The notes below the pieces were generated by a model, which saw only the letters and a list, made by a program, of their open reading frames with translations, was not told where the DNA came from and ran no database searches. The translations under genes and the position numbers were made by a program. From Pandoraea apista (GTDB taxonomy: Bacteria > Pseudomonadota > Gammaproteobacteria > Burkholderiales > Burkholderiaceae), in assembly GCF_001465595.2 (NCBI RefSeq), contig NZ_CP013481.2:558001-622000 (forward strand): a DNA stretch of 64,000 nucleotides, written 5' to 3'. Below are positions 54,194-62,914 of this stretch, piece by piece (within the stretch, counting starts at the first letter, position 1; the number at the start of each line of letters is the position of its first letter).

Positions 54194-56635
54194 TCAACGC
54201 GACGCTTCCGGCACCAGATGCAGACGCGACTCGGTATCCGCTTCAACGGCCGCACGCGAGTACGGCAACTTGAAGTACTCGCCATCGAGCCACTTCTGTG
54301 CCAGATCGCGATAGTGCGGGCTGTCAGGGTTGCCCGATTCGCCGGGCAGGTTCATCGCCCGCGTGTTGTCCCAGTTGCCTACATCGACCACGATCCGGAA
54401 CGACGGCCCGTTCGTCTGCCGGAAATCGCTCACCCGGTAGGTCGACTGGTTCGGGGTGAACGGACTGCCGCCCTTGGGCAGCGGGCCGACGTTGAGCTTG
54501 GCGCGCATGTCGGCGTCTACCGCGTCGGCGAGCGGGTGGGCGTTCAGATTCGTCTGAAGTTTGCCCCACTGCCATGCGCCGGGATCGCTCCCTTGCAGCT
54601 TGACCATCTCACCCCAAGCGTCGCCCAGACTCGAGAGCAACACGGCGTCTCGTCTGGCGTTGGCATTCTCGCCGAAGCGGGCCGCGGGCTGTTCGAGCGC
54701 ATCGAGCATGGCGGCCGGGTCGGGGGCGCCGAAGCTGTCTGCCGCGGCCTTGGGCAGCACCGCATTCTTGTAGGCGCGGCCAAGATGACGGCTGAACCAG
54801 ACTTCCTCGAGCGCAGCCTGAGCGGAGTCTGCCCGCATGTCGGCATCCCAGCCTTTGAGCAGCTTGAGCGCGGCGGCCGTTTGCGGGTCGTCGCTCGAGA
54901 GCGGGGCGAGCAACGCCATCAGACGCCGCGCCGGAATCGACACGATGTCGTTTTGCAGCCGCTCGGAGTCCTCGATCGACACCTTGTCCTTCGCCTTGAG
55001 TACCTCGTCGATGCGGGCGTGCCGTGAGCCGTTGGTCCATTCGAAGCCGAGCTTGCGTTCGGCGTAAGGGTAGCCGGCCGGCATGTTCATCTCGTTGGAT
55101 GTCGTGAAGTAACCGGTCGCCGGGTTATAGGCGGACGGCAACTGGTCGCGCCGCCAGAAGCCAGCCCACTCATAGCGGCCGTCGCCCGGCACGGGCATCA
55201 GGCCGTCCCAGTTGGGACGAATCGGGGCCATGCCGCTCGGCACCCAACCGATATTGCCCGCCGTATCCGCGTAGACCTGATTGACGGTCGGTGCGCCCCA
55301 TGTGTTCAGCGCCGTCTGAAACTCGGCGTAGGTTTTCGCGCGCATGTAACGCATGGCGTCGAAGTAGGGCGACATACCCGGCTCCAGCCAGGCGGTGCGC
55401 ACGGCATAGGCGCGGTGCTTCGCGGCGTCGACGTAAATGACCGGGCCGTGCTTTGTGAACTTGAGGTCGGTCTGGACCGGCGCACCGTCGCGCACTTCGA
55501 TGGTCTCGTGGACGGTGCGCATCGGCACCCACTTGCCGCGATAGCGATACTGATCGGGGTTGGCGGGGTTCAGCTCGTAGACGTACAGATCTTCCTGATC
55601 GATGTTGAAGATCGTGAGGCCGAACGCGATGGTGCCGTTATGGCCGATCGCCACACCGGGAATGGCCGGCTCGCCCGCGCCGATCAGATTGAGCGTGGGC
55701 GTGCTCACCTGCACGATGTAGCGCAGGCTCGGCGCGGCGTAAGCGCGGTGCGGATCGTTCGCCATAATGGCGCGGCCCGTGGCGGACTTCTGCGGGGAAA
55801 TGACCCAGTTGTTGCTGCCTTCGGCCGATTCGGTCGAGACATCGTACGGGCCGTTGTCCGCGAGTTGTACCACGTCGGCGTCGGCGCGTTGCAGCGAATC
55901 CCGGGTGATCTTCACGCCTTGCGTGGCGAGATCGAAGACTTTGAGCAGATCGTCGGGAAGGCACGGATCGAGTCCCTCGGGCACTTGCGTTTTCCATGCC
56001 GGTTGCAGGCCCACGCGCACGCTGTCGGCGTCGAGCGAGGCACGGCACACGACTTTGGCGCGAGCGACTTCGCTCTTCAGATTACGCGTCAGACCGTGGC
56101 TGCGAATGCGCACGATGTCTTCGGCCGACCATTTCGCCGGCCAGTAGCCGACCTTGCGGAATTCGTACGGCATCTGATCGGGGTGTGATGCAAGCCAGCC
56201 GATATAGGCGTTCACGCCAGCGGCAAACGCCTCGGCGGCGGGCTTGGCGTCGGGGCCGTAACGGCGCCACTCGGTGGCCATGTCACCCCGGTAGACGAAG
56301 CGGCGTGCGGCGTCGTCCTGCGCGACGTAGGCGCGTCCGAACACTTCGGATAACTGGCCGAGGCCGCGGCGTCGCCACAGGTCGATCTGGAAAAGACGGT
56401 CGCGTGCAGCGTTGAAGCCCTGCACGAAGAAGCCATCGCGCTCATTAGCGGCGAAGATGTGCGGCACGCCGTTATGATCGATCAGGATGTCGGCCGGTTG
56501 CGACAGGCCGGCGACGGTCAGGGTTTGTGTTGGCGTTGCCGCCGCTGCGCCATCGGCAGCATGCAGCGACGCACTCCACGTCGTGACGGCAAAGGCCAGC
56601 ACACTGGCGGCGTGGATAGCATTGGGGCGATGCAT
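54194..56635 (-). CDS. Penicillin acylase / AHL acylase-type Ntn hydrolase
   Basis: 813 residues, exported (signal peptide ending near LHAAD). Two-chain plan: alpha part (about 45-250), a linker, then the beta chain starting at the autocatalytic nucleophile Ser274 in EG-SNNWVIS. The family (PvdQ, QuiP, penicillin G acylase) hydrolyses amides such as N-acyl homoserine lactones or penicillins in the periplasm. The exact substrate is not readable. AGGAGGA lies 6 bases before the chosen ATG. Confidence 0.87.
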   Translation of the reverse strand: MHRPNAIHAASVLAFAVTTWSASLHAADGAAAATPTQTLTVAGLSQPADILIDHNGVPHIFAANERDGFFVQGFNAARDRLFQIDLWRRRGLGQLSEVFGRAYVAQDDAARRFVYRGDMATEWRRYGPDAKPAAEAFAAGVNAYIGWLASHPDQMPYEFRKVGYWPAKWSAEDIVRIRSHGLTRNLKSEVARAKVVCRASLDADSVRVGLQPAWKTQVPEGLDPCLPDDLLKVFDLATQGVKITRDSLQRADADVVQLADNGPYDVSTESAEGSNNWVISPQKSATGRAIMANDPHRAYAAPSLRYIVQVSTPTLNLIGAGEPAIPGVAIGHNGTIAFGLTIFNIDQEDLYVYELNPANPDQYRYRGKWVPMRTVHETIEVRDGAPVQTDLKFTKHGPVIYVDAAKHRAYAVRTAWLEPGMSPYFDAMRYMRAKTYAEFQTALNTWGAPTVNQVYADTAGNIGWVPSGMAPIRPNWDGLMPVPGDGRYEWAGFWRRDQLPSAYNPATGYFTTSNEMNMPAGYPYAERKLGFEWTNGSRHARIDEVLKAKDKVSIEDSERLQNDIVSIPARRLMALLAPLSSDDPQTAAALKLLKGWDADMRADSAQAALEEVWFSRHLGRAYKNAVLPKAAADSFGAPDPAAMLDALEQPAARFGENANARRDAVLLSSLGDAWGEMVKLQGSDPGAWQWGKLQTNLNAHPLADAVDADMRAKLNVGPLPKGGSPFTPNQSTYRVSDFRQTNGPSFRIVVDVGNWDNTRAMNLPGESGNPDSPHYRDLAQKWLDGEYFKLPYSRAAVEADTESRLHLVPEASR

Positions 56636-56854
56636 TGTCTTCCTCCTGTTCTTGTTGGGGGGCGTGATACTGCGGAGTACCACGCAATCCTAGACGGATC
56701 GCAAAGGTGTGCAACCCATATTTTTGAAAATGGAATAAATTCTTAATCGTCGAGCCGCAACGGGGTGTTTCGCCGCGTCTTGCCGTGAGGGGAATGCGCC
56801 CGTCTCGTCAGGTGAACCCGCCGCCTTTTACTTGTCGCTTCTGCGAGCACGCCA

Positions 56855-57304
56855 ATGCCGGATATGCCTCAGACGCCCTCGAATGAACCTGCCACGCGGA
56901 TGGAACGCTGGCGTGCGTCGCCGCATGTGCGCACGCTCGTGGTGCCGCTCATGCGCTTCGGGGTCTCGGGGGTGATTTCAACGGCGGTGCATGTGATCGT
57001 TGCGATCACACTCATCGAGGTCTTCGGGGCGGGGTCGGTACCGGCGAATGCCGTGGCGTTCTGCACTGCCACGCCGTGTTCCTATCTGCTCAATACGCTA
57101 TGGAGCTTCTCTGCGCGAGTGCATCGCACAAGTCTCGCGCGTTTCGTCCCGGTGTCGATTTTCGGGCTGATACTCACCACGGTCGTCGCGCGTATGGTCG
57201 AACATCTTGGCGGCAACCCCTGGATGGGCATCGCCGCCGTCGTGCTCATCGTGCCGCCGACCACGTTTGCACTACATCGCTACTGGACCTATCGTCAGGG
57301 ATAA
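56855..57304 (+). CDS. GtrA-family membrane protein
   Basis: 149 residues, four hydrophobic helices with RFGVSGVISTAVHVIV at the start and SYLLNTLWSF between helices, the GtrA pattern. GtrA proteins are proposed to flip undecaprenyl-phosphate-linked sugars. It is convergent with a GtrB-like gene 36 bases away, so the pair likely works together although on opposite strands. Confidence 0.85.
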   Translation: MPDMPQTPSNEPATRMERWRASPHVRTLVVPLMRFGVSGVISTAVHVIVAITLIEVFGAGSVPANAVAFCTATPCSYLLNTLWSFSARVHRTSLARFVPVSIFGLILTTVVARMVEHLGGNPWMGIAAVVLIVPPTTFALHRYWTYRQG

Positions 57305-57340
57305 CACCGGTCACGGCAGTTCAATGCGTTCGCCGTCGCC

Positions 57341-58459
57341 TCAACGAACGATGAAACGATGGGCGCGCGACGCGAGCGACTTGCCGCCGCCGGCGTGTGC
57401 CCGGATCGCCTTTCGCGCAGGTGCCGGCCGTGCACCGGATTCGTGCAGCGGCGCGCGCGACGGCAAGTGGCTCACCTTGACGCTCGACTGGTAGCGACGC
57501 CGCACCAGATACAGCGGACGGCCTTTCGACTCGTAGTAGATCCGCCCGACGTACTCCCCGATCACCCCGATTCCCACGAGCTGAATGCCGCCGAGGAACA
57601 GAACACCGACAAGCAGCGAGGCGTAGCCGGGCACGTCGACCCCGTGGATAAGTGTGCGCAGCGCGATATAGCTGCCGTAAGCGAGCGAGACAAGGGCGAG
57701 CGACACGCCGATATAGGTCCAGCAACGCAGTGGCACGGTGCTGAAACTGGTAATGCCTTCGAGCGCGAAATTCCACAGCCGCCAGCCCGAGAACTTGGAT
57801 TCGCCCGCGCTGCGCGCTTCGCGCACGTACTCCACGATTTCCGTGTGGAACCCCACCCACGCGAACAGTCCCTTCATAAAGCGGCGGCGCTCGGGCAGCC
57901 GCTTGAGCGCGGTCACGACACGCCGGTCGATCAGACGGAAGTCGCCAACGTTCTCGGGCAACTTCACTTCCGAGAGACGATTGTGCACCCAGTAATAGAG
58001 GCCCGCGGCGACCCGTTTGGCAACGCTGTCGCTCGCCCGGTTCGTGCGTTTGGCCAGCACGACTTCAGCGCCGTTGCGCCAGCGCTCGATCATCACGGGG
58101 ATAAGGGCGGGCGGGTCTTGCAGGTCGGCATCGATGGGGATCACGGCGTCGCCCTGCGCTTCGTCGATGCCTGCGCTCAGCGCCGCTTCCTTGCCGAAAT
58201 TGCGGGTGAAGTCGATCACGCGGATACGCGCGTCGGCCCGGCGCAACGCGAGCAGAGTACTTAGCGTGTCGTCGGTACTCCCGTCGTTCACGCATACGAT
58301 CTCGAAGCGCACATGGCTCATGCTGTCGAGCACGGGGGCCACGGCGCGGTAGAACTTGTCGAGCGCGGGCGCTTCGTTGTGACAGGGCACGACGAGCGAG
58401 ACGAGCGGCGTGCGCAGCTGCGGCGGCGGTGAGTGGCGGGTATCGACGGCGCGGGGCAT
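57341..58459 (-). CDS. GtrB/DPM1-like undecaprenyl-phosphate glycosyltransferase (GT2)
   Basis: 372 residues. GT2 domain with SLVVPCHNEAPAL, VNDGSTDDT and DADLQDPP (D-x-D), then two C-terminal helices and a basic tail (about 310-372). It charges undecaprenyl phosphate with a sugar. The start was set at MPRAVD, 5 bases after the GT87 gene stop, implying an operon. The tail is longer than in typical GtrB. Confidence 0.87.
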   Translation of the reverse strand: MPRAVDTRHSPPPQLRTPLVSLVVPCHNEAPALDKFYRAVAPVLDSMSHVRFEIVCVNDGSTDDTLSTLLALRRADARIRVIDFTRNFGKEAALSAGIDEAQGDAVIPIDADLQDPPALIPVMIERWRNGAEVVLAKRTNRASDSVAKRVAAGLYYWVHNRLSEVKLPENVGDFRLIDRRVVTALKRLPERRRFMKGLFAWVGFHTEIVEYVREARSAGESKFSGWRLWNFALEGITSFSTVPLRCWTYIGVSLALVSLAYGSYIALRTLIHGVDVPGYASLLVGVLFLGGIQLVGIGVIGEYVGRIYYESKGRPLYLVRRRYQSSVKVSHLPSRAPLHESGARPAPARKAIRAHAGGGKSLASRAHRFIVR

Positions 58460-58464
58460 GGTAG

Positions 58465-59778
58465 TTACCTCGTGAACGCAGGCGCGGTGGCAGACGAGCG
58501 GCGACGTGAGATGAGGCTGCCCGAGGTGTGCGAGGTGTCCGGCACATCCGGCAAATCGGGGACATGCGCAAGGCGGCGACGGCGGCGCCACAACAGCGCG
58601 AGCGTCGTCAGCGTGATGAACGGCATGAACTGGAAGCCGATGTGTTGCACGCCGAGCAGACCGCACAGCGGTGTGAGCCATAGCACGACGAGCCATTCGC
58701 GTTCACCGCGCAGCCATCCGCGCGCGATGCCGTCGCGCACATACCAGGCGATGACGAGTGCGAGAATCGCGAGATCGTAGTCGTAGAGATAGGGGCTCAC
58801 GAGTGTGGTCGCGCACACGAGCATGGCGGCGCGCAACGCGAACGCCGTCGGCCGCCGCCAGAAGTCGATCATCGCCGCCACGGCGCACAGTGCGACCCCG
58901 CCATGAATAACGGCCGCCATCAGGAGCGATGCGCCCAGCATGCGTGCCGTGACGAAGAACGTCGGCACGCGGGCGATCTGCGCAGTGCCGTCGACGATGC
59001 TCTGCCGTGCAAATGCCGTCGCGTGCAGGAACGCCGGATAGACATCGGGGCCGAAGACCGCCGCGGCGAGCGCCGTTGTGCCAATGACCGTGACGACACA
59101 CGCCGTCAACGCGCGCCACTGGCGAGCGCAGAGAAAGGCCAGCGGGAAGAGCAGGGCGAGATGCGGTTTGATGAAGAGCAGACCGGTGAGAACCCCCGCC
59201 CAGACCGGGCGCTTGCGCAGCATGGCCAGCGAAAAGCCTGCGAGTCCGGTGGTGTAGAGCGAGATTTGTCCTGCGAGGATTACCACCAGCACACCGGGGA
59301 AACCGACGGTGGGCAGTCGGGCATCGCGCCACGGGGCAGTGCGTCGCAGGGCGGCGTAGTAGAGCGCGAAGCCGACACAGGCATACCCCGTGTAAGCGTA
59401 GGTGAACGAGAGCAGCGCGACCGGCGCGAGCAGCAGCATGGCGACGGGCGGATAGAGCCACGGCATCACCCCGCCCAGCTTCTCGGCCCAGGGTTGCCCG
59501 GCAATCTGTACGCGCGTCATCAGTTCGATGTTGTAGGCGTCGAGCGGATGCCCTTGCAATACGAAATGCGACGCCCCCCAGAACGGCAGGAAATCGAGGC
59601 CGACAGGGCCGATCTTCGGCGTCGGGAGATACGAGTGCTGATACCACCAGGCCACGCCCACGGCGATGGCGAAGAACAGGCCGGCGCCGCTGTACAGACG
59701 AATGCGCGCGCGGTCGTCGGACCAGTGTCGGCGCTCGCGCGGTGCTGCTTCAACGACGGTCGACGGCTTCGATGTCAT
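58465..59778 (-). CDS. GT87-family (DUF2029) polyprenyl-sugar glycosyltransferase
   Basis: 437 residues, about ten hydrophobic helices, with the early periplasmic Asp in VGLDFLPFWGASHFVLQG and PWLYPPVAMLLL typical of GT87. It probably transfers the sugar from undecaprenyl phosphate to a cell-envelope glycan on the periplasmic side, completing the gtrA/gtrB module. Start set at MTSKPS. Confidence 0.8.
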   Translation of the reverse strand: MTSKPSTVVEAAPRERRHWSDDRARIRLYSGAGLFFAIAVGVAWWYQHSYLPTPKIGPVGLDFLPFWGASHFVLQGHPLDAYNIELMTRVQIAGQPWAEKLGGVMPWLYPPVAMLLLAPVALLSFTYAYTGYACVGFALYYAALRRTAPWRDARLPTVGFPGVLVVILAGQISLYTTGLAGFSLAMLRKRPVWAGVLTGLLFIKPHLALLFPLAFLCARQWRALTACVVTVIGTTALAAAVFGPDVYPAFLHATAFARQSIVDGTAQIARVPTFFVTARMLGASLLMAAVIHGGVALCAVAAMIDFWRRPTAFALRAAMLVCATTLVSPYLYDYDLAILALVIAWYVRDGIARGWLRGEREWLVVLWLTPLCGLLGVQHIGFQFMPFITLTTLALLWRRRRRLAHVPDLPDVPDTSHTSGSLISRRRSSATAPAFTR

Positions 59779-60181
59779 GCATGAACCTCCCCTCGGCTGC
59801 ATGAAAACGGCGATGTGCGACTACGGTGACTGCATGGGGTAACGCGCGGTGATTCCGGTTTGCTTCTTGTCTGATGAACGATTGTCGCGGGTCGCGCGCC
59901 GCAATCTCAAGCAGGGCATTCCCGGTATGGCGCGCGTTGCGGCATTGTGCGCGGCGTCTCACACGCCGAAGGCTTCGAACGGCGAAGCATTGTCGCCATG
60001 CCCGGCACGCACGGTTCCATATTAGACGAGACGGTCTGCGAAAGGATCGGGACAAGCGGCTTCGGCACTTGGCGAATCGGATTCCCCTGGCCGATGTGGC
60101 AAACCGGCGTTTGAAGGAAGAATTCGAGCCGCGTGATCGGACAATGTGCCGCCATGCGCTCTACGTCGTACGTTGCAACGG
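59779..60181. other. Intergenic region upstream of GT87 and downstream of SLC13 gene
   Basis: About 400 bases between two minus-strand genes. I see no supported gene, no clear terminator after the transporter and no clear promoter for the GT87-gtrB pair. Confidence 0.4.
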
Positions 60182-61636
60182 TCAGTGAAGGCGAAGGAGA
60201 CCGATGAGTTGCCACCAGAGCGCGGTGAGCGGTACGACCGTGACGAGCGCGACAAGCGCGGTTGCGACGCAATAGCGGGTGGCGTCGCGAACGCCGATGC
60301 CGGCCAACGCCATGGCCAGCACGAGCGGCGGGGCCTGATATGGCAGCGCGATGGTGGAGATGCCGACGGCTTGCGTCAGCAAGACTGCCTTCACGCTGAG
60401 AGGTGCGCCGAGGGCAAGGGCCGGTACCAGCGGGGTGTACAGAGCGGGCGCAGCATTCGAGGTGACGAGAAACGTCAGCGCCACCGACAACCCGACGAGG
60501 ACCAGATACGCCCATGCCGTCGACATTTGCGCGAGATCGAGCCGGGACAATACCGGGCGCAGTGCATTGGCGAGTCCCGCATGATCGACGGCGGCCGTCA
60601 GTCCGATGATGGCGGCGACGAACCACAGCGGCGCGAGCTTGACCTGTTTGAGAAACGCATCCGGATTCACCAATCGCAACGGTCCGAGGCACAGCAGCGC
60701 AATGCCGAGTCCGACCCAACCGGCGGCGATGTGATGCCAGGGCTCCGTGAGCCAAAGACCGAGCATCAACGCCAGTGCGGCCAGCAGACGCCATTCGTGC
60801 GGGTGCATTGCGCTGTGTGAATTGTCGTTCGCCAGTGTTTCGGGGAGGGGCGTCAACCGGTCAGGAAAGCACCGCATCGCCACGGCGACCAGCACGATCC
60901 CGCGCACAACGGCAAGCACCGGCACAAGCGCAACCGCGTATTCGCCATAGCCGAGCCGAATGCCGAGCACCGTCTCGGCAGTCCCGGCCATCACGAGGTT
61001 AGGCAGATTGGCAGGAAGAATGGCGGTCGACAACTCGCAACTGGCCAGCGCCGTCGCGAGCAGAAGACCGATGCGGCCGGGGCGGCCCTCGGTCAATCCG
61101 ACACGCTCGCAGAAGCTCAGCACGATCGGCGTGAGGATGGCAATGCGGCCAAGCGTTGACGGCATCACAATGCCGAGGACGAAAGCGATGACAACGAAGC
61201 CTGTCAGCGCGATGCCATAAGCATGGCCGCAATGGTCGGCGAGCCGCGAGGCGACTCGCTCGCCGAGTCCGGTGACACTGAGTGCCATGCCGATGACCGC
61301 GCCGCTGAAGACAAGCCAGAACGCACTCGACGTGAAGCCCGAGAACACCACATTCGCACCGAGCGACGTGCCGGTCGCGAGCAGGAACATCAACACGAGC
61401 GATACGAGGAAGTCCGGCAACCAGCCGGTCGCCCAGTAGCCGAGGCAAAACAGAACGATGATCGCCACGGCGAGCGTGTCGCCGCGCAGACCCGCAGCGT
61501 GCAGAGCGAGACCGGCGCCGGCGCTTAACCCGGCGAGCAGGGCATGACGCCAAAGTCGGCCGGGCATAAAGGCGTCGGCAGGGGCTGCGGCGACCGCAGA
61601 CACGGGGGCAGACGAGGAGGGGCTGACCGGGGGCAT
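60182..61636 (-). CDS. SLC13/DASS-type anion transporter
   Basis: 484 residues, about 12 helices. The divalent anion:Na+ symporter pattern is visible, with Asn/Pro-rich hairpins (ILPANLPNLVMAGTAE and LVTSNAAPALYTPL). The substrate is probably a di- or tricarboxylate or another organic anion. The start was set at the ATG with AGGTGA 5 bases upstream; a GTG 9 bases earlier has a badly spaced site. Divergent from a GntR-type regulator that probably controls it. Confidence 0.82.
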   Translation of the reverse strand: MPPVSPSSSAPVSAVAAAPADAFMPGRLWRHALLAGLSAGAGLALHAAGLRGDTLAVAIIVLFCLGYWATGWLPDFLVSLVLMFLLATGTSLGANVVFSGFTSSAFWLVFSGAVIGMALSVTGLGERVASRLADHCGHAYGIALTGFVVIAFVLGIVMPSTLGRIAILTPIVLSFCERVGLTEGRPGRIGLLLATALASCELSTAILPANLPNLVMAGTAETVLGIRLGYGEYAVALVPVLAVVRGIVLVAVAMRCFPDRLTPLPETLANDNSHSAMHPHEWRLLAALALMLGLWLTEPWHHIAAGWVGLGIALLCLGPLRLVNPDAFLKQVKLAPLWFVAAIIGLTAAVDHAGLANALRPVLSRLDLAQMSTAWAYLVLVGLSVALTFLVTSNAAPALYTPLVPALALGAPLSVKAVLLTQAVGISTIALPYQAPPLVLAMALAGIGVRDATRYCVATALVALVTVVPLTALWWQLIGLLRLH

Positions 61637-61658
61637 AAACGTCACCTGTCCTTAAATA

Positions 61659-61684
61659 ATATATAATTTGTTTTGATTATATAT
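61659..61684. promoter_or_regulatory. AT-rich palindromic operator between transporter and GntR genes
   Basis: ATATATAAT and ATTATATAT (perfect 9-bp arms, 8-base spacer TTGTTTTG) form a 26-base palindrome in a 70-base AT-rich gap in otherwise GC-rich DNA. It is well placed to bind the GntR/FadR-type regulator and to hold overlapping divergent promoters. Confidence 0.6.
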
Positions 61685-61706
61685 AGTTAACCGACGGAGA
61701 AGGTCG

Positions 61707-62363
61707 ATGCGTCAGGATGCGGGCACGGGCACGGCGGTGGAGCGCACATACGAAGCACTGCGCGAGCAGATCGGCCGTGGCGAGTTGAAGCCGGGCGAGG
61801 CGCTGCGTCAGGACCATCTGGCGGCGGCGTTGGGCGTGAGTCATGTGCCGGTGCGCGAGGCGCTCACCATGCTGGCGTCAGATGGATTGGCGGTAAGCCG
61901 TGTCAATCGCGGCACGGTCGTCACTTCGCTCACGGAAGACGACGCGCTGGAACTGGCGGATTTCCGGGCGTTGCTGGAGGGGAGATTGATGGCGCTGGCG
62001 ATGCCGAATTTGTCGCGGGCGGATCTCGCGCGGGCGCGGGCGGCGCTCGACGCCCTGGAGGCGGCGACAGAGCTTGCGGACATCGTGACACGCAACGCCG
62101 CGTTTCACGGCATGCTCTACGCGAAGGCCGAGCGTCCCTACTTTCAGCGTGCTGTGGCAACGGCGAGACTGAACCTTGGGCGCTATCTGTTCCTCACTTG
62201 GCAGAAGACGGGTAACGCGACGCGCTCGCATGAAGAGCATCGTGAGTTGCTGCGTTTGTGCGAGGCGGGTGACGATGCCGGCGCCGTTGCGTTGGTGCAA
62301 GCGCACAACCGCGCGACAGGCGAGCAAATTGCACAGATCATTCGGGAAGGATGGGCGGCGTGA
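61707..62363 (+). CDS. GntR-family (FadR/FCD) transcriptional regulator
   Basis: 218 residues. N-terminal winged helix (GELKPGEALRQDHLAAALGVSHVPVREAL) and C-terminal FCD domain (about 80-215) with metal-type His/Asp residues. It likely senses the anion transported by the divergent SLC13 protein or a product of it. Its stop overlaps the GNAT start by 4 bases. Confidence 0.9.
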   Translation: MRQDAGTGTAVERTYEALREQIGRGELKPGEALRQDHLAAALGVSHVPVREALTMLASDGLAVSRVNRGTVVTSLTEDDALELADFRALLEGRLMALAMPNLSRADLARARAALDALEAATELADIVTRNAAFHGMLYAKAERPYFQRAVATARLNLGRYLFLTWQKTGNATRSHEEHRELLRLCEAGDDAGAVALVQAHNRATGEQIAQIIREGWAA

Positions 62364-62833
62364 GCGAGTTCGGAACCTGTCATGCCGACGGCGGCGATTA
62401 CGTTGTCGAGGCGCTGGCGGATGCGGATCGGCGTGCGGTTGCGAGACTCTATTACGAGGTGCGCGTCGCCACCATGACGTGGCTCGATCCGTCGACCTTT
62501 GGCGAGAACGATTTCGCGTTGCATTCGGCGGGCGAAGAGGTGCTTGTCGCGAAATCGGACGATGGCAGCGTTCTGGGCTTCGTTTCGGTGTGGCGCGCCG
62601 ACGAATTCATCCACATGCTCTATGTTCGCCAGTCTTCGCAAGGAAGTGGCGTTGGCGCGCGGCTACTGCAAGCGCTGCCCGGTTGGCCGGGGCGTCGCTA
62701 CCGGCTGAAGTGCCTTGTCCGAAATACGCGCGCCAGCGCGTTTTACGCACGTCATGGCTTCCGTGTGACGGGGCATGGCGTGTCGGACGAGGGCGAATAC
62801 GAGGAGATGACGTTTGCGGGGCCACGGAGCTGA
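62360..62833 (+). CDS. GNAT-family N-acetyltransferase
   Basis: 157 residues from the GTG that overlaps the GntR stop (GTGA); AAGGA lies 9 bases upstream of it, whereas an ATG 9 bases earlier has no spacing. GNAT motif A is in HMLYVRQSSQGSGVGARLLQAL, and AFYARHGF is the C-terminal element. Substrate unknown. Confidence 0.85.
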   Translation: MSEFGTCHADGGDYVVEALADADRRAVARLYYEVRVATMTWLDPSTFGENDFALHSAGEEVLVAKSDDGSVLGFVSVWRADEFIHMLYVRQSSQGSGVGARLLQALPGWPGRRYRLKCLVRNTRASAFYARHGFRVTGHGVSDEGEYEEMTFAGPRS

Positions 62834-62856
62834 AACCCTCGCATTTCCTGCGCTGA

Positions 62857-62890
62857 AAACAAAACACCCCGGCGCGATGGCCGGGGTGTT
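62857..62890 (-). terminator. Factor-independent terminator after ychF
   Basis: AACACCCCGGC and GCCGGGGTGTT make an 11-bp stem with a 6-base loop; TTTTGTTTTC follows on the minus strand. It lies 25 bases after the ychF stop. Confidence 0.82.
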
Positions 62891-62914
62891 CGGGAATCCT
62901 GCGAGACGGCAGCG

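Noticed and set aside
56855..59778. Prophage-derived gtr serotype-conversion island
   Set aside because: No integrase, attachment site, tRNA or phage gene is nearby and the three genes are not in phage order.
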